Assembly (NCBI GenBank): GCA_025642065.1
Contig: JAODUP010000358.1
Location: 186,001-250,000 of the forward strand
DNA from: Paralvinella palmiformis
Taxonomy: Eukaryota; Annelida; Polychaeta; Terebellida; Alvinellidae
Reading direction: 5' to 3'
Length of the DNA: 64,000 nt
Shown: piece by piece, positions 56,501 to 64,000 of the stretch
Position numbering within the stretch: the stretch's first letter is position 1
Layout: each line of letters starts with the position of its first letter
The notes under the pieces: generated by a model
What the model was told of the DNA's origin: nothing
The model's input: the letters and a program-made list of their open reading frames with translations, nothing else
Database searches by the model: none
Position numbers and translations under genes: made by a program

Positions 56501-59131
56501 TGGGGCTTACTAGTTTAACCTATGCACGAGATCTCCTGTTTCTTATCTTGTTTCTTGATACAGAAATAGCGAAAAAATATGGCAGTGGTTGCACAAAAAC
56601 AAATATTGTGGAGAAGTTAGTTAGTGATGATAGTCAGTGATGATTCAGATTATATTACCAGTTACATGCTGAAACAACCAATCAGTGTAGCCACTGATGG
56701 ATCCAATGACATGGACAATATGAAGCTATATCTAGTGACTGTTAGATATATTTATTTACATAACTTTTTACATGGGTGATAATGTGGGATTTTAGCAACT
56801 GAACCAAAATACCACTGGTAAATAAATATATCTAACAGTCACTGGATATAGCTACTTGTCCTTGCTGTTGTTCTTTTCTTTCTAAAATTCCTACTGGAAT
56901 CTGTATGCTTCATTGATTATTCATGGAGATGTATCTTTGTTGTGATCAATTCATAATGACCTAGCTTAATTGTAATTATATTTTAATAGAATAGGGTAAT
57001 TTGTTTGGCTTGTATTGATGAAACAGATAAAGAATGGCACTGGACAACCACAGTTTGATATCCTTGCCTCTGTGATGGCGGACATTCTCATTTGTCATCA
57101 AAACCAAGACAGCTTTCTGCCACAACACACACCCCATAACTCTCAGTGGCTTGACTGTGCACAAAGTATCCCTCAATACCAAAGGCACATGTGCTCAGCA
57201 GAAACATTCCAATACTTTCCTGGCTAAGGCAAAGGGTACTACCTTTCAAAAACTCATGAAAAAGTGATACTCCATACTATACAATGTTATAACTGAAATA
57301 ACATTATATACAATGTAATTATATTTTTTAGTCATTTTTAATTGAATCAACTGATAAATAATACAGTAATCCTATGAAGATTTTAGTATAGTGTAGAATA
57401 TGTATGGTAATCATGTACTGAAAGTGAACACTTATGATGACATAATTGTTATAAATGTGGGGGAAATCTGGTTAAATGAAAAAAAGCAGTTGAACCTTTC
57501 ACAAAACAATACCTATGATATCAAATTGTTTTGGTATCAATAAATATGTTTTATTATGTATGGTGTCTTGTGAGCCGTGGGTTGTGTTTCGTGCAAAAAT
57601 TATTACTCCTTCCAATTTTCTGATGTTGGCAGCTCTGAACACTGTCAGCCCTGAAAATGTAGGTCATTAGGTAAATTGTATAATCAAGTATGCAACTAGG
57701 AAATAAAAACAGTATTGCTTTTAATTTAGTTATCTCAAAATGAAATTGGCTTGAACAACTTTGGCAATCACCACTACCACTGCCACATCCACTCAAAGGT
57801 TTAACATTCTTGAACAGTACTTTGAGCATTAATAAATAGTTTGCTCAAACAATCAAATGATTTTTTATTCAGCTGCGGCATGTATGACTTTTTATGCTGG
57901 GGCTTTACCAGGTCTATCATTCACTTATTTCATGGGTCCAAAGGTTGCTATAATATGTTTCAGATTTCATCATCCACAGACAAAGGAATCATTGGCATAT
58001 ACGTCCTGTGTTTATTATGTAGAGACAGACATGGGGCCAATGCAATTCCGGAATCAGAATTGATGGTCAATTCCTATTTTGGATTTGCTTATTTAAAAAG
58101 AATTGGAATTGAGAAAATTGGAATTGAACTTTGCTACAAAAAATTCACAAAATAATTTACCATTTAATTTTTTAATTCATAAATATTTCTTCCATGACAA
58201 TTCTATTTAGAATATAAACTACTTGGAGTAGGTATTCCAAGTAGGTACTCTGAATACCTACTTCAATCACTGATTGGAGTAGGTAAAAATTGGAATTGGT
58301 AAATTTGGAATTTAATTAGAATTGATAAATTTGATGAGGAATTGGAATTGACAAAATGGAATTGATTGGTATTGACAAAATGGAATTGAGTGGAATTGGA
58401 ATTGACAAAATGGAATTGACCCCATGTCTGGCTGGCTAGAGACCCATACAAATTGCACCTTACTGCATACCACCTCATCAACGACCACTAGGCCATCAAG
58501 TTTTGTAAGATACACATCCATGCAAAAATCTGTCATCCCAGGGAATCCGGATGTGCCTCCATTTCCAACACTGATTTCATGGTTAATAAATCAGTATTTG
58601 CAAAATAAATATTGCAAAAACAGAACAAAATTGTATAATTTAGATTTTTTATATTAATGTCATAATACCTAAAGAATATTAACACAATAGGAACTAGAAA
58701 GTAGTCATTTATACTTCACAGATACTAAAAATTACAAACTTAGATTGATGCCAAAACATTTTAATTTAAAATCATTGTATTTCTTGAATTATGAAAAGTT
58801 CATACATAATTTAGTAATATTTTTTCTGTTCTATTAAATGAAGACAGTTACAGAAAGATAATTGATGCAAGAGTAATTCAGTTTCAGTGTTAGTTTCTAA
58901 ATGTTTTTTGTTTGTTGTGATACATCTTTTTATCTCAACCTTTTCCACTTTTTGCTTCAGTTGTTTGGTGTCAAGAGAGTGACCATTGTGTTTGCTGAAA
59001 GTATCTGTCGTGTCACATCACTGTCACTGTCTGGACAGATACTATATTGGTTTGCTGATCAGATTCTTGTGCAGTGGCCAGAGTTACAAAAACATTATCC
59101 ATTAACTCGATACATCGGCAGAACTGTGTAG
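46088..59131 (+). CDS. ALG14: ALG14, UDP-GlcNAc transferase membrane subunit, five coding exons, 236 aa
   Basis: Exons 46088-46283, 49399-49559, 49902-50024, 56136-56195 and 58961-59131 join with consistent phase (1, 0, 0, 0) to 236 aa, slightly longer than the human protein of 216. ALG14 anchors the catalytic subunit ALG13 at the cytosolic face of the ER and with it adds the second GlcNAc to dolichol-PP-GlcNAc in N-glycan assembly. An N-terminal membrane anchor (about 10-38) is followed by a basic stretch (KKRKTLKLNAKRRK). Family motifs: AGSGGHTAEIL (63-73), TIPRSREVKQSW (124-135), CNGPGTCVPLC (163-173), VFAESICRV (190-198) and SLSGQILYWFAD. All introns are GT-AG. The first intron splits the GSGG loop. 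Introns 1, 3 and 4 are large and filled with transposon relics. Confidence 0.96.
46759..47698. mobile_element. Inverted-repeat element with GGGGTTTTGTC-array ends and 8-bp target duplication
   Basis: The left arm (about 46759-46860) is an irregular tandem array of GGACAAAACCCCACT / GGACATAACCCC units; the right arm (about 47632-47698) is the same array inverted. AACTATTC flanks both sides (46751-46758 and 47699-47706), a perfect 8-base duplication. Size and duplication fit a hAT- or Mutator-type element, but the array-like ends are unlike standard TIRs. Inside are an inverted LINE tail (46920-47015), TA/TG runs, and an exon-like stretch at 47104-47274 open except for one TGA (DQVQVATLLWRDERGEPPVK... 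SRDGLKSVEVTLRPLD). It lies in ALG14 intron 1. Confidence 0.7.
46920..47015 (-). mobile_element. LINE 3' tail, inverted copy
   Basis: On the - strand it reads TGTAAAGCACTTTTGAACATG, then GAGAGTGCTATATAAATG and (TAA)n, matching the 3' end at 44715-44795. Only the last 100 bases or so are present, as expected for 5'-truncated non-LTR insertions. Confidence 0.75.
49175..49325 (+). mobile_element. SINE family A, 5'-truncated copy
   Basis: Starts in a B-box-like AGGTTCAAATTTTGGC and keeps GGAAGGGCATGTCATCTTTA, CTCATTACC, TTGAAGTTGCTCGGCCC and ATTTAGCCTACTATATGTGC. It lies about 75 bases upstream of ALG14 exon 2. Confidence 0.7.
50177..50215 (+). mobile_element. hAT (Charlie-type) left terminal sequence
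   Basis: CAGGGGTTGGCAACCTTTGG at 50177 closely matches the CAGGGGTCGGCAACCTTTGG-type terminal inverted repeat of Charlie-like hAT elements, followed by CTCTCTAG. No matching right end was found. The hAT coding relic at 53815-54165 could belong to the same element, split by the insertion at 51132-52195. Confidence 0.55.
51132..52195. mobile_element. hAT-type non-autonomous element rich in GGAATTG repeats, copy 1
   Basis: The element starts CAGGCATTCCGGAATTGG and its other end reads CAGACATGGGGTCAATTCC; it is flanked by a perfect 8-bp duplication CACAGTAC (51124-51131 and 52196-52203). The subterminal regions are degenerate arrays of GGAATTG/GAATTGA words. The inner region contains two direct duplications: a 49-base block at 51482-51530 and 51871-51919 (one difference), and AATTAAATCCAAAAATTAAT at 51243 against a near copy at 51955. 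No transposase frame is visible. Confidence 0.8.
52741..53191 (+). pseudogene. Two overlapping open frames, possible hAT-derived C-terminus
   Basis: The first frame (52741-52995) includes KYELNQSMLNAHLHVSINGP, whose LHVSINGP resembles the LMRIAINGP-type end of some hAT-derived proteins, then a cysteine-rich tail (MPCCQTKEDGCCTSMRPCC). The second frame overlaps by 14 bases (52982-53191) and is strongly acidic (SESENDDEIHLESVMEKTPE, ending SDSDDDRDEDRE). AATAAA follows near 53361. It may be a frameshifted relic or the terminal exon of an unknown transcript; it does not fit ALG14. I cannot name it with confidence. Confidence 0.3.
53815..54165 (+). pseudogene. hAT (GTF2IRD2/ZBED-like) transposase C-terminal relic
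   Basis: With several stops and frame changes the + strand reads LQMEHSFAMQH, NQVYTEVAIVKFYQHY-like pieces (directly TKFTEVAIVKFYQHYVPADW), YPRLMHH, then ALFGSTYLCEQLFNQVIFAK, SKMCTKLT, and RLASKHLKPDIQELAKQDQ. FGSTYLCEQLF is the hallmark of the hAT dimerisation region in Charlie-type elements and the host genes derived from them. It is clearly degenerate. Confidence 0.75.
55027..55895 (-). mobile_element. pogo/Tigger-like element with terminal repeats and transposase C-terminus
   Basis: Left end CCATATATAGTCTCATATAA and right end, read inverted, CCATATATACTCGCTTATAA, each bordered by TA (55025-55026 and 55896-55897). On the - strand, 55200-55375 encodes the end of a pogo-type transposase: WVKTDWD, a stop, then IDPGIITKSFKKCSISIDLD, GTKDEKLRAEQ and a Ser/Asp-rich tail ending at a stop. 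The rest of the transposase is missing, so the copy is deleted and dead. The TIR is related to that of the element at 7299-8269 (shared TATATACTCGC and TATAAG words). Confidence 0.8.
56560..56770 (+). pseudogene. hAT transposase fragment
   Basis: The + strand reads DTEIAKKYGSGCTKTNIVEK and LVSDDSQ, a stop, then after a frame change ISVATDGSNDMDNMKLY and LVTVRYI. EIAKKYGSGCTKT and ATDGSND are typical of the start of the hAT catalytic domain, where the D of ATDGSND is the first catalytic acid. Only about 70 residues are preserved. Confidence 0.7.
56724..56853. repeat. Inverted repeat, 35-bp arms, 60-bp loop
   Basis: Arms 56724-56758 and 56819-56853 are reverse complements with one mismatch in 35; the arm begins AGCTATATCTAGTGACTG. 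The left arm is part of the hAT coding fragment, so the right arm is an inverted duplication of transposase sequence. Confidence 0.85.
58026..58430. mobile_element. GGAATTG-rich hAT-type element, copy 2
   Basis: Begins CAGACATGGGGCCAATGC and ends as the reverse complement of CAGACATGGGGTCAATTCC. Shared internal blocks with copy 1 include AAATATTTCTTCCATGACAA, ATATAAACTACT and ATTCCAAGTAGGTACTC. Both ends carry GGAATTG arrays. No clear 8-bp duplication is visible here. At 405 bp it is a shorter derivative of the 1064-bp copy at 51132. Confidence 0.75.
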
Positions 59132-59320
59132 GAATATGTCATGTGCAAAGACCCAAAAAGAAAGTTAAAAGTTCTTCCTGTCTCATGTAAACAATATATC
59201 ATGTCAATTTAAGAATGTTCCATTGAACATTTATTAATATAACACCTCAAACAATATTTTCTAGATAACTGCTTCTCTGCACTGAAAAGAATGTCTGTTA
59301 TGTAGTAAATGAGATGTTTT

Positions 59321-59326
59321 ATTAAA
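59321..59326 (+). promoter_or_regulatory. Candidate polyadenylation signal of ALG14
   Basis: ATTAAA 190 bases after the ALG14 stop codon, just before a CA/GA microsatellite (59379-59500). Confidence 0.35.
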
Positions 59327-59504
59327 TATTTACCAAATTGATTTCACATGTTGTGGTTTCATGGGATACATGACTGTGCACACACACACACATACACACA
59401 CAAAGAAACAGAGAGAGAGAACTGCACACACACACACACACACACACAAAGAAACAGAGAGAGAGAGAGAGAGAGAGAGAACTGCACACACACACATCAC
59501 AGAG

Positions 59505-60784
59505 AAAAGGGAGAATGAAACTGCAAACATGGCAAGTGGTGTGATTATGTGGAACTTTTTTACTTCAGCAACAAGTCAATTCATGCCGTAATACAGAACT
59601 TTTAACAATTTAAACATGATTGGGTCTTATATTCAAAATTATTAAAAGTTAAGAATTAATTAATGTTTAATTTTTAATTTTATGAATATATGCTTTACTC
59701 TTACTGATCAACCAAGATCTATTTGTTAACACATTGGATGGCTATATTTTAATGTGGTTGTTGTTGTTGCATTGATAACTCTATGACTGGTAATAACCTA
59801 CACCTACCTTTCTTCAAATATGTCTTTTATATACACACATTTTCACATACATATTTTCAACAATTTGATGCTTTTGGGGGTCTGATAATCCATCTCAAAT
59901 CTCGGGTCTATCCATTCTAAATTTCTAATGTGATATGTAAATGTACAAACCATCCTCAAGTTATAAGATTTCCTCTCCGATATCTATACTGTGTGTCTCC
60001 TTTATATCCCATGGATGGCTTCAATTGTTAGCATATGATGTGTATACTTAAAACAACTTTTACTAATTACTGAACAACAAAAATGATCGTTGAAAAGGTA
60101 CTTAAAATCTTTGGTCATCAGCTCATCATCTAAAGAGCACTTCTTATCAGTAATTAGCCTGCAGAATTGTTACCAATCATCATTCATCATACCTTAACAG
60201 AAACCAATCTGAGTGATTCAGATTCATGATCAGTACATGTTTAGCATACAGCTGAACAGAATAATACAATATGTTCTGTTGATATTTTTATTTCGCTTTG
60301 ATCAAACGTACCAATATATATTTCATGATAATCCGCAATCTATATAGGAGTTGTTAATCACACCATTAAAAGACACACTGATTATTTACAGCCAAACTGG
60401 TGTTGATAAAGATGAGAAGAGATCTGTGTGAAATAAAGGATGGTGAATGAGTTTTGTTTCAAAATATATTTATAGAGCAACAAAGAATACGGAAAGCCTT
60501 GTGTAAGACAATACACAATATGGCAAATGAATGTGTAGCATGTTCTTTTCATTATTGTATGTTATTTGTTATAGTACCACAGTAAAACTCCTGATGTTTA
60601 GTAACTGATATACTTTGTTAGTACGAGTTTTACTAAATTAATTATCTCTCCACTCATTATCTGTAAAACACAGACAAATATATAAATCATGCATCTACTG
60701 GTAAATAGGCTCTCCGTAAATATACATAAGAAATAACGGGGAGAAGATTTCATGATCACCAACAATGAATTGAAGTTCTAATCC
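59505..60784. other. Intergenic, nothing recognised
   Basis: Plain AT-rich sequence downstream of ALG14 with no exon, repeat family or RNA gene that I can support. Confidence 0.5.
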
Positions 60785-60895
60785 AGGCTCGTATGTCTGA
60801 AGCCTGTTCCTTCTTTAATTTATCCTCGCATCATTATCTTTGATGATTCCTCTGACTCATTTAACCTACAACGTGTACAAAAGTGGTGACCAAAA
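60785..60895 (+). mobile_element. SINE family A, degraded fragment
   Basis: CAGGCTCGTATGTCTGAAGC, CATTATCTTTGATGATTCC, CTCATTTAACCTACAACGTG and ACAAAAGTGGTGACC follow the order of the family A body with many changes. The tRNA-like head is absent. Confidence 0.6.
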
Positions 60896-60949
60896 TATTT
60901 ACATTTTTCATTATGTAATGTACTGTGAACATAATATGCTTTTAAAATA

Positions 60950-61320
60950 CTGTATATACTCGCCTATAAGTCGATTTTTTGGGTAAGGAAAAGGGAGTTC
61001 CTAGAAGCACCTAAACTTATACGCGCATCATATTTCCTACCAGCTGAAGGAAATATATTTTTGGCCATCCTTGACACACAACACTATAGGATTCAACCCA
61101 AATAAGAGCCAATGTCAGAATAAAATCATTACATAGCTGCCTACTAATCCAATATTATTCAATAAATAACAATTAATTTTCATCAAACTGTTATTTGGAT
61201 CTCACAAACATGCCCGTCCTTATGTGATAATACTTGATAGTCACGCGCTGTTACCTACCAGTATCTCCAGATGTGCTGTGAAACAATGAATTAATAACAC
61301 TTGCCTTATTGAAGTTACTA
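60950..61320. mobile_element. Partial copy of the TA-targeting element of 7299-8269
   Basis: Starts with CTGTATATACTCGCCTATAA after a TA at 60948-60949 and then matches the reverse complement of about 7890-8260, including CTACCAGCTGAAGGAAATAT, AACACTATAGGATTCAACCC and AACATGCCCGTCCTTATGTG. Similarity stops near 61320 and no second terminal repeat follows, so it is truncated. Confidence 0.75.
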
Positions 61321-61714
61321 CCAAAAAATCAAATAAATATAAAGTATACCTGTATTACAGGAATTCATCTTCAAACCGATTTTTAGAAGTGACCAGAAGC
61401 CTTACTTGCGAGTGGCATACAAGATAAATATAGTTATAATTATTAAATATGTGGGTATGAGAATATATTACTATGATAGAATTATTTCAACACACTAATG
61501 TGACTGGATGTATTTAAGGAATGCAAGAAATCAATATTTGATGGAAATATTTACAGTTTATAGATTTGTTTTGATACTGTCTTTGTAAAGATATTGTATT
61601 TTAATTTTTGCTGGAGGTTTGATGCTTTAATTAACTAGTTTTATTCTTCATATAAGCTTAGAGCAAACTGAATATATGATGAACATCTTTGATCACTTTA
61701 TATATATATGTATA
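61321..61714. other. Intergenic, nothing recognised
   Basis: AT-rich sequence without a supported feature, ending in TA repeats at 61700-61720. Confidence 0.5.
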
Positions 61715-61965
61715 TAATAATAATGCATGTTTAGATAGCGCTAGAACCGGGTAACTCTGTTCAGATTGACTGTACAACATTATTATCCCTGACTCAGATC
61801 TGCTTCAATCCAGCACCCATCCCAACTCCCAACTGAGCATACAACGCATGCTGCCATTAAAGGCGTAAATTGTTACTCAATTAAGTCCTGTCAGGTTCCC
61901 ATTTTATGGGTGAGTGAACCAGTCGCGACACGACAGCCATCCAGCTTCCGGAGCTTCTAACCTGG
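61715..61965 (-). mobile_element. LINE-type 3' UTR with short-repeat tail
   Basis: On the - strand the segment runs from AGCTCCGGAAGCTGGATGG through CACCCATAAAATGGGAACC and GTAACAATTTACGCC to CGGTTCTAGCGCTATC and a (TTA)n tail. The GC-richer body with stem-like words and the simple-repeat tail is the layout of non-LTR 3' ends, but it differs in sequence from the tail at 44.7 and 46.9 kb. Family unknown. Confidence 0.5.
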
Positions 61966-63519
61966 TAATTGTCTTTTTTTATTAACTAGTTGATTACAAA
62001 AATATTTGACCTTACAGAAATTGATACTTTTATAGATTGGAATATTCATGTAGGTAATTGGATATGTTCAGTATTGTGATATTATCATTTTAATAAAATT
62101 CATGTTTTTCAAAGTACATGTATATATAACTGCATATTATTAATATATTTTCCTAGGAAATCACAAATTAAGAACACCTTTTAAATGTTTCTGATATTAC
62201 TTAATTTAGTAAAGGTCACACACACATTTTTGCATTAATTACCTGCCATATAATTATCAGTTGTGTTGAGAAATAATAAATTAATGAATCGATATTCTAA
62301 ATTTAATTTTATATATACTGGCAAGCAATGAAATTTGAAGCAAAAGTATTTTTAACTATATCACAAATGGGCCAAATTGTCTAAAACAGCCTGTGGTGTC
62401 CATTTTATTATATAATTTAATTCCTTACAATTAGTATGGTTGTTACATTACGGTTAGAAAGCACTCAAAGCAACAAATAAACATGTAACTTTGTCATATA
62501 TTTACTTGCTCTAAGTTTTCTAACCCTATGGCTGGGGGGGGGGGGAGGCTACTGTGCGAGGATGACCAGAGAGAGAAAAAAAAATACTGCATGACGTCAC
62601 CAATTTATTGCTCCCTGTATTATATATCCATGTTAAAATATCAGTTTTTAAAACTATGATGATCAGAGCGTATTCATTTTGATACGAATTAAGGTGCATT
62701 ACAACCTACTTCAAATATTTCATAGTACTAATTAAGATGATACTATAATTCGTGTATAGAATCATTTCTTGGTGTTATAAATAAAATAATAAATAAATTA
62801 ATATCCTTTTGGATGCTTCTTGATAAATTTACATATTGCAACAATGTAAATAATCCGATTGAAATACATCAAAGTGATGGTACTTAAAATTGGACTTGGG
62901 CACGTTTACATGTTTTTCTATTGATTGCACCGGTACTTGATTGTAAAAGTACTTTAATTTGATAGTACTTAATTCTTTACTTTTTGTTGAATACATCTTG
63001 ACATCAAATAAATATAGTTTAAAAAAACAATTAGCGAGAATTAGGAGCCACTGACTGGCTTTAATGATGTACACATCTTTATAAATCATGTCAATATTCT
63101 CTGGATCAAGTGTTTAATGTGATTAACTTGAAAATGTCTGTAGCTAGATTACGGCCACATATCTGTCACGACTAAGTGGAACAATCCATTTAAAATATTT
63201 ATGGAAATGACAGAAGACATTTTTCGTACAAGTGGATTAAAACTTGTGGCCATGTTTTGCCACTTAGCCTGGTAACTTAGTAGTCCTGTACTTGAACGAG
63301 ATAATGACGTGGAATGGAATATTCCAGACTCGTAATCTCGTGAATGGATGTCACTGAAATGAGACAGAGATCATCTAGGAATTTCTTTATTTCCGTTCAG
63401 GAGTAGCAACAAACTGGTCAAAACACATAATGGTTATAAAGTTTCATGTTAATTTTAGTATACATGAACCTATTAATGGATATAAGTTTTTGGTGCTAAC
63501 ATATGTTGAATACTGATAC

Positions 63520-63568
<49 letters not shown>

Positions 63569-63735
63569 ATGTATTAGTATCACAGAGATTTATGTTTAGA
63601 GGTTCTCACAGTTTAATGGTCTCATGGTATTGTTATGTCTTCTTGCCGTACGCACGTACCAAGTCCCCATTTCAATAATTATGTCTGGCCATATACATTT
63701 CTATATTAAAAATGTCTTCATATCTTTGCTGATTT
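61966..63735. other. Intergenic, nothing recognised
   Basis: AT-rich with a poly-G run at 62536-62545 and a TA/GT run at 63520-63570. No coding exon is supported on either strand. Confidence 0.5.
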
Positions 63736-63739
63736 CAGT

Positions 63740-63956
63740 ACCCAGGGATCAGTGTTATAGAGACTTTCAGGATGATAGGTCAAAAGTTCAACCAATCCGG
63801 TTTATTCAGCCTAACCAGAAATACTGTCATATTGTTTTCATCACCAATAATTATAGCTTATCACCAACTCAGCATTTCTGCTACTTATCTGACGCAAAAC
63901 TGAATATGAAAGACAAGAAACCGAAGATGACTATGGCTTCAAAAATGATATCATAA
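63740..63956 (+). CDS. Exon-like open segment at the window edge, family unknown
   Basis: After an acceptor-like GCTGATTTCAG (ending 63739) one frame stays open for 72 codons to TAA at 63954-63956: PRDQCYRDFQDDRSKVQPIR, FIQPNQKYCHIVFITNN, then LSDAKLNMKDKKPKM. The residue mix looks protein-like, but a second frame is also open from the same acceptor for about 55 codons (YPGISVIETFRMIGQKF). I recognise neither. It may be the last exon of a gene upstream or a repeat relic. Confidence 0.2.
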
Positions 63957-64000
63957 TATTGATATATTGTCTAAATTGAGAGTATTTGTTTTGGAGATCC

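Larger units (their letters stand above)
56196..58960 (+). other. ALG14 intron 4 (about 2.8 kb)
   Basis: Contains the hAT fragment, hairpin repeat and GGAATTG element listed separately. Other open frames here (for example 57841-58155 and 57554-57829) match no family I recognise and partly overlap the GGAATTG element. Confidence 0.5.

Noticed and set aside
57841..58155. 104-codon + frame in ALG14 intron 4
   Set aside because: Its 3' half is GGAATTG-element sequence and the remainder matches nothing.

Overview
The window is nuclear DNA of an animal: AT-rich, intron-rich, full of (TA)n, (CA)n and (GA)n microsatellites, and crowded with decayed transposons of many classes. Four conserved metazoan protein-coding genes can be built exon by exon from splice sites, reading phase and family similarity. 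The gene content plus tRNA-derived SINEs, LINEs with short-repeat 3' tails, and pogo, hAT, MULE, Harbinger and Tc1 relics suggest a lophotrochozoan, most likely a mollusc and perhaps a gastropod. That placement is inference; nothing here is diagnostic to species.

Layout. 1-9 kb is a transposon graveyard: SINE, hAT relic, pogo-like transposase, MULE derivative, and a hAT element with a second TA-targeting element nested inside it. TMEM267 lies at 9.23-10.03 kb (+), two coding exons, 219 aa. A TTLL10-like glycine-ligase gene runs on the - strand from 22.0 kb, or from an alternative first exon near 28.6 kb, down to 15.03 kb, with ten coding exons; its ATP-grasp core carries a one-base frameshift in an A5 run. 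22-33 kb is gene-poor, with tandem repeats, several SINEs and two unplaced exon-like segments. CETN3 (centrin-3) occupies 41.84-33.87 kb (-), six coding exons, 167 aa, with an apparent GC-AG intron. 42-45 kb holds a Tc1 relic abutting a LINE 3' end. ALG14 runs from 46.09 to 59.13 kb (+), five coding exons, 236 aa; its large introns hold at least six DNA-transposon relics. 59-64 kb is mostly repeats, with one unidentified open exon-like segment near the right edge.

The genes do not form an operon or a pathway. CETN3 and TTLL10 both concern centriole/cilium biology (a centriolar EF-hand protein and a tubulin-tail glycine-chain ligase), whereas ALG14 is the ER membrane subunit of the second N-glycan GlcNAc transferase and TMEM267 is a membrane protein of unknown role. 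The strongest observations are: (a) TMEM267 carries the histidine/aspartate motif series of the bacterial YdjM/DUF457 membrane hydrolase family; (b) the TTLL10 frameshift; (c) the GC-AG intron of CETN3; and (d) several complete non-autonomous transposons with readable terminal inverted repeats and target-site duplications, including one whose ends are arrays of a GGGGTTTTGTC motif.
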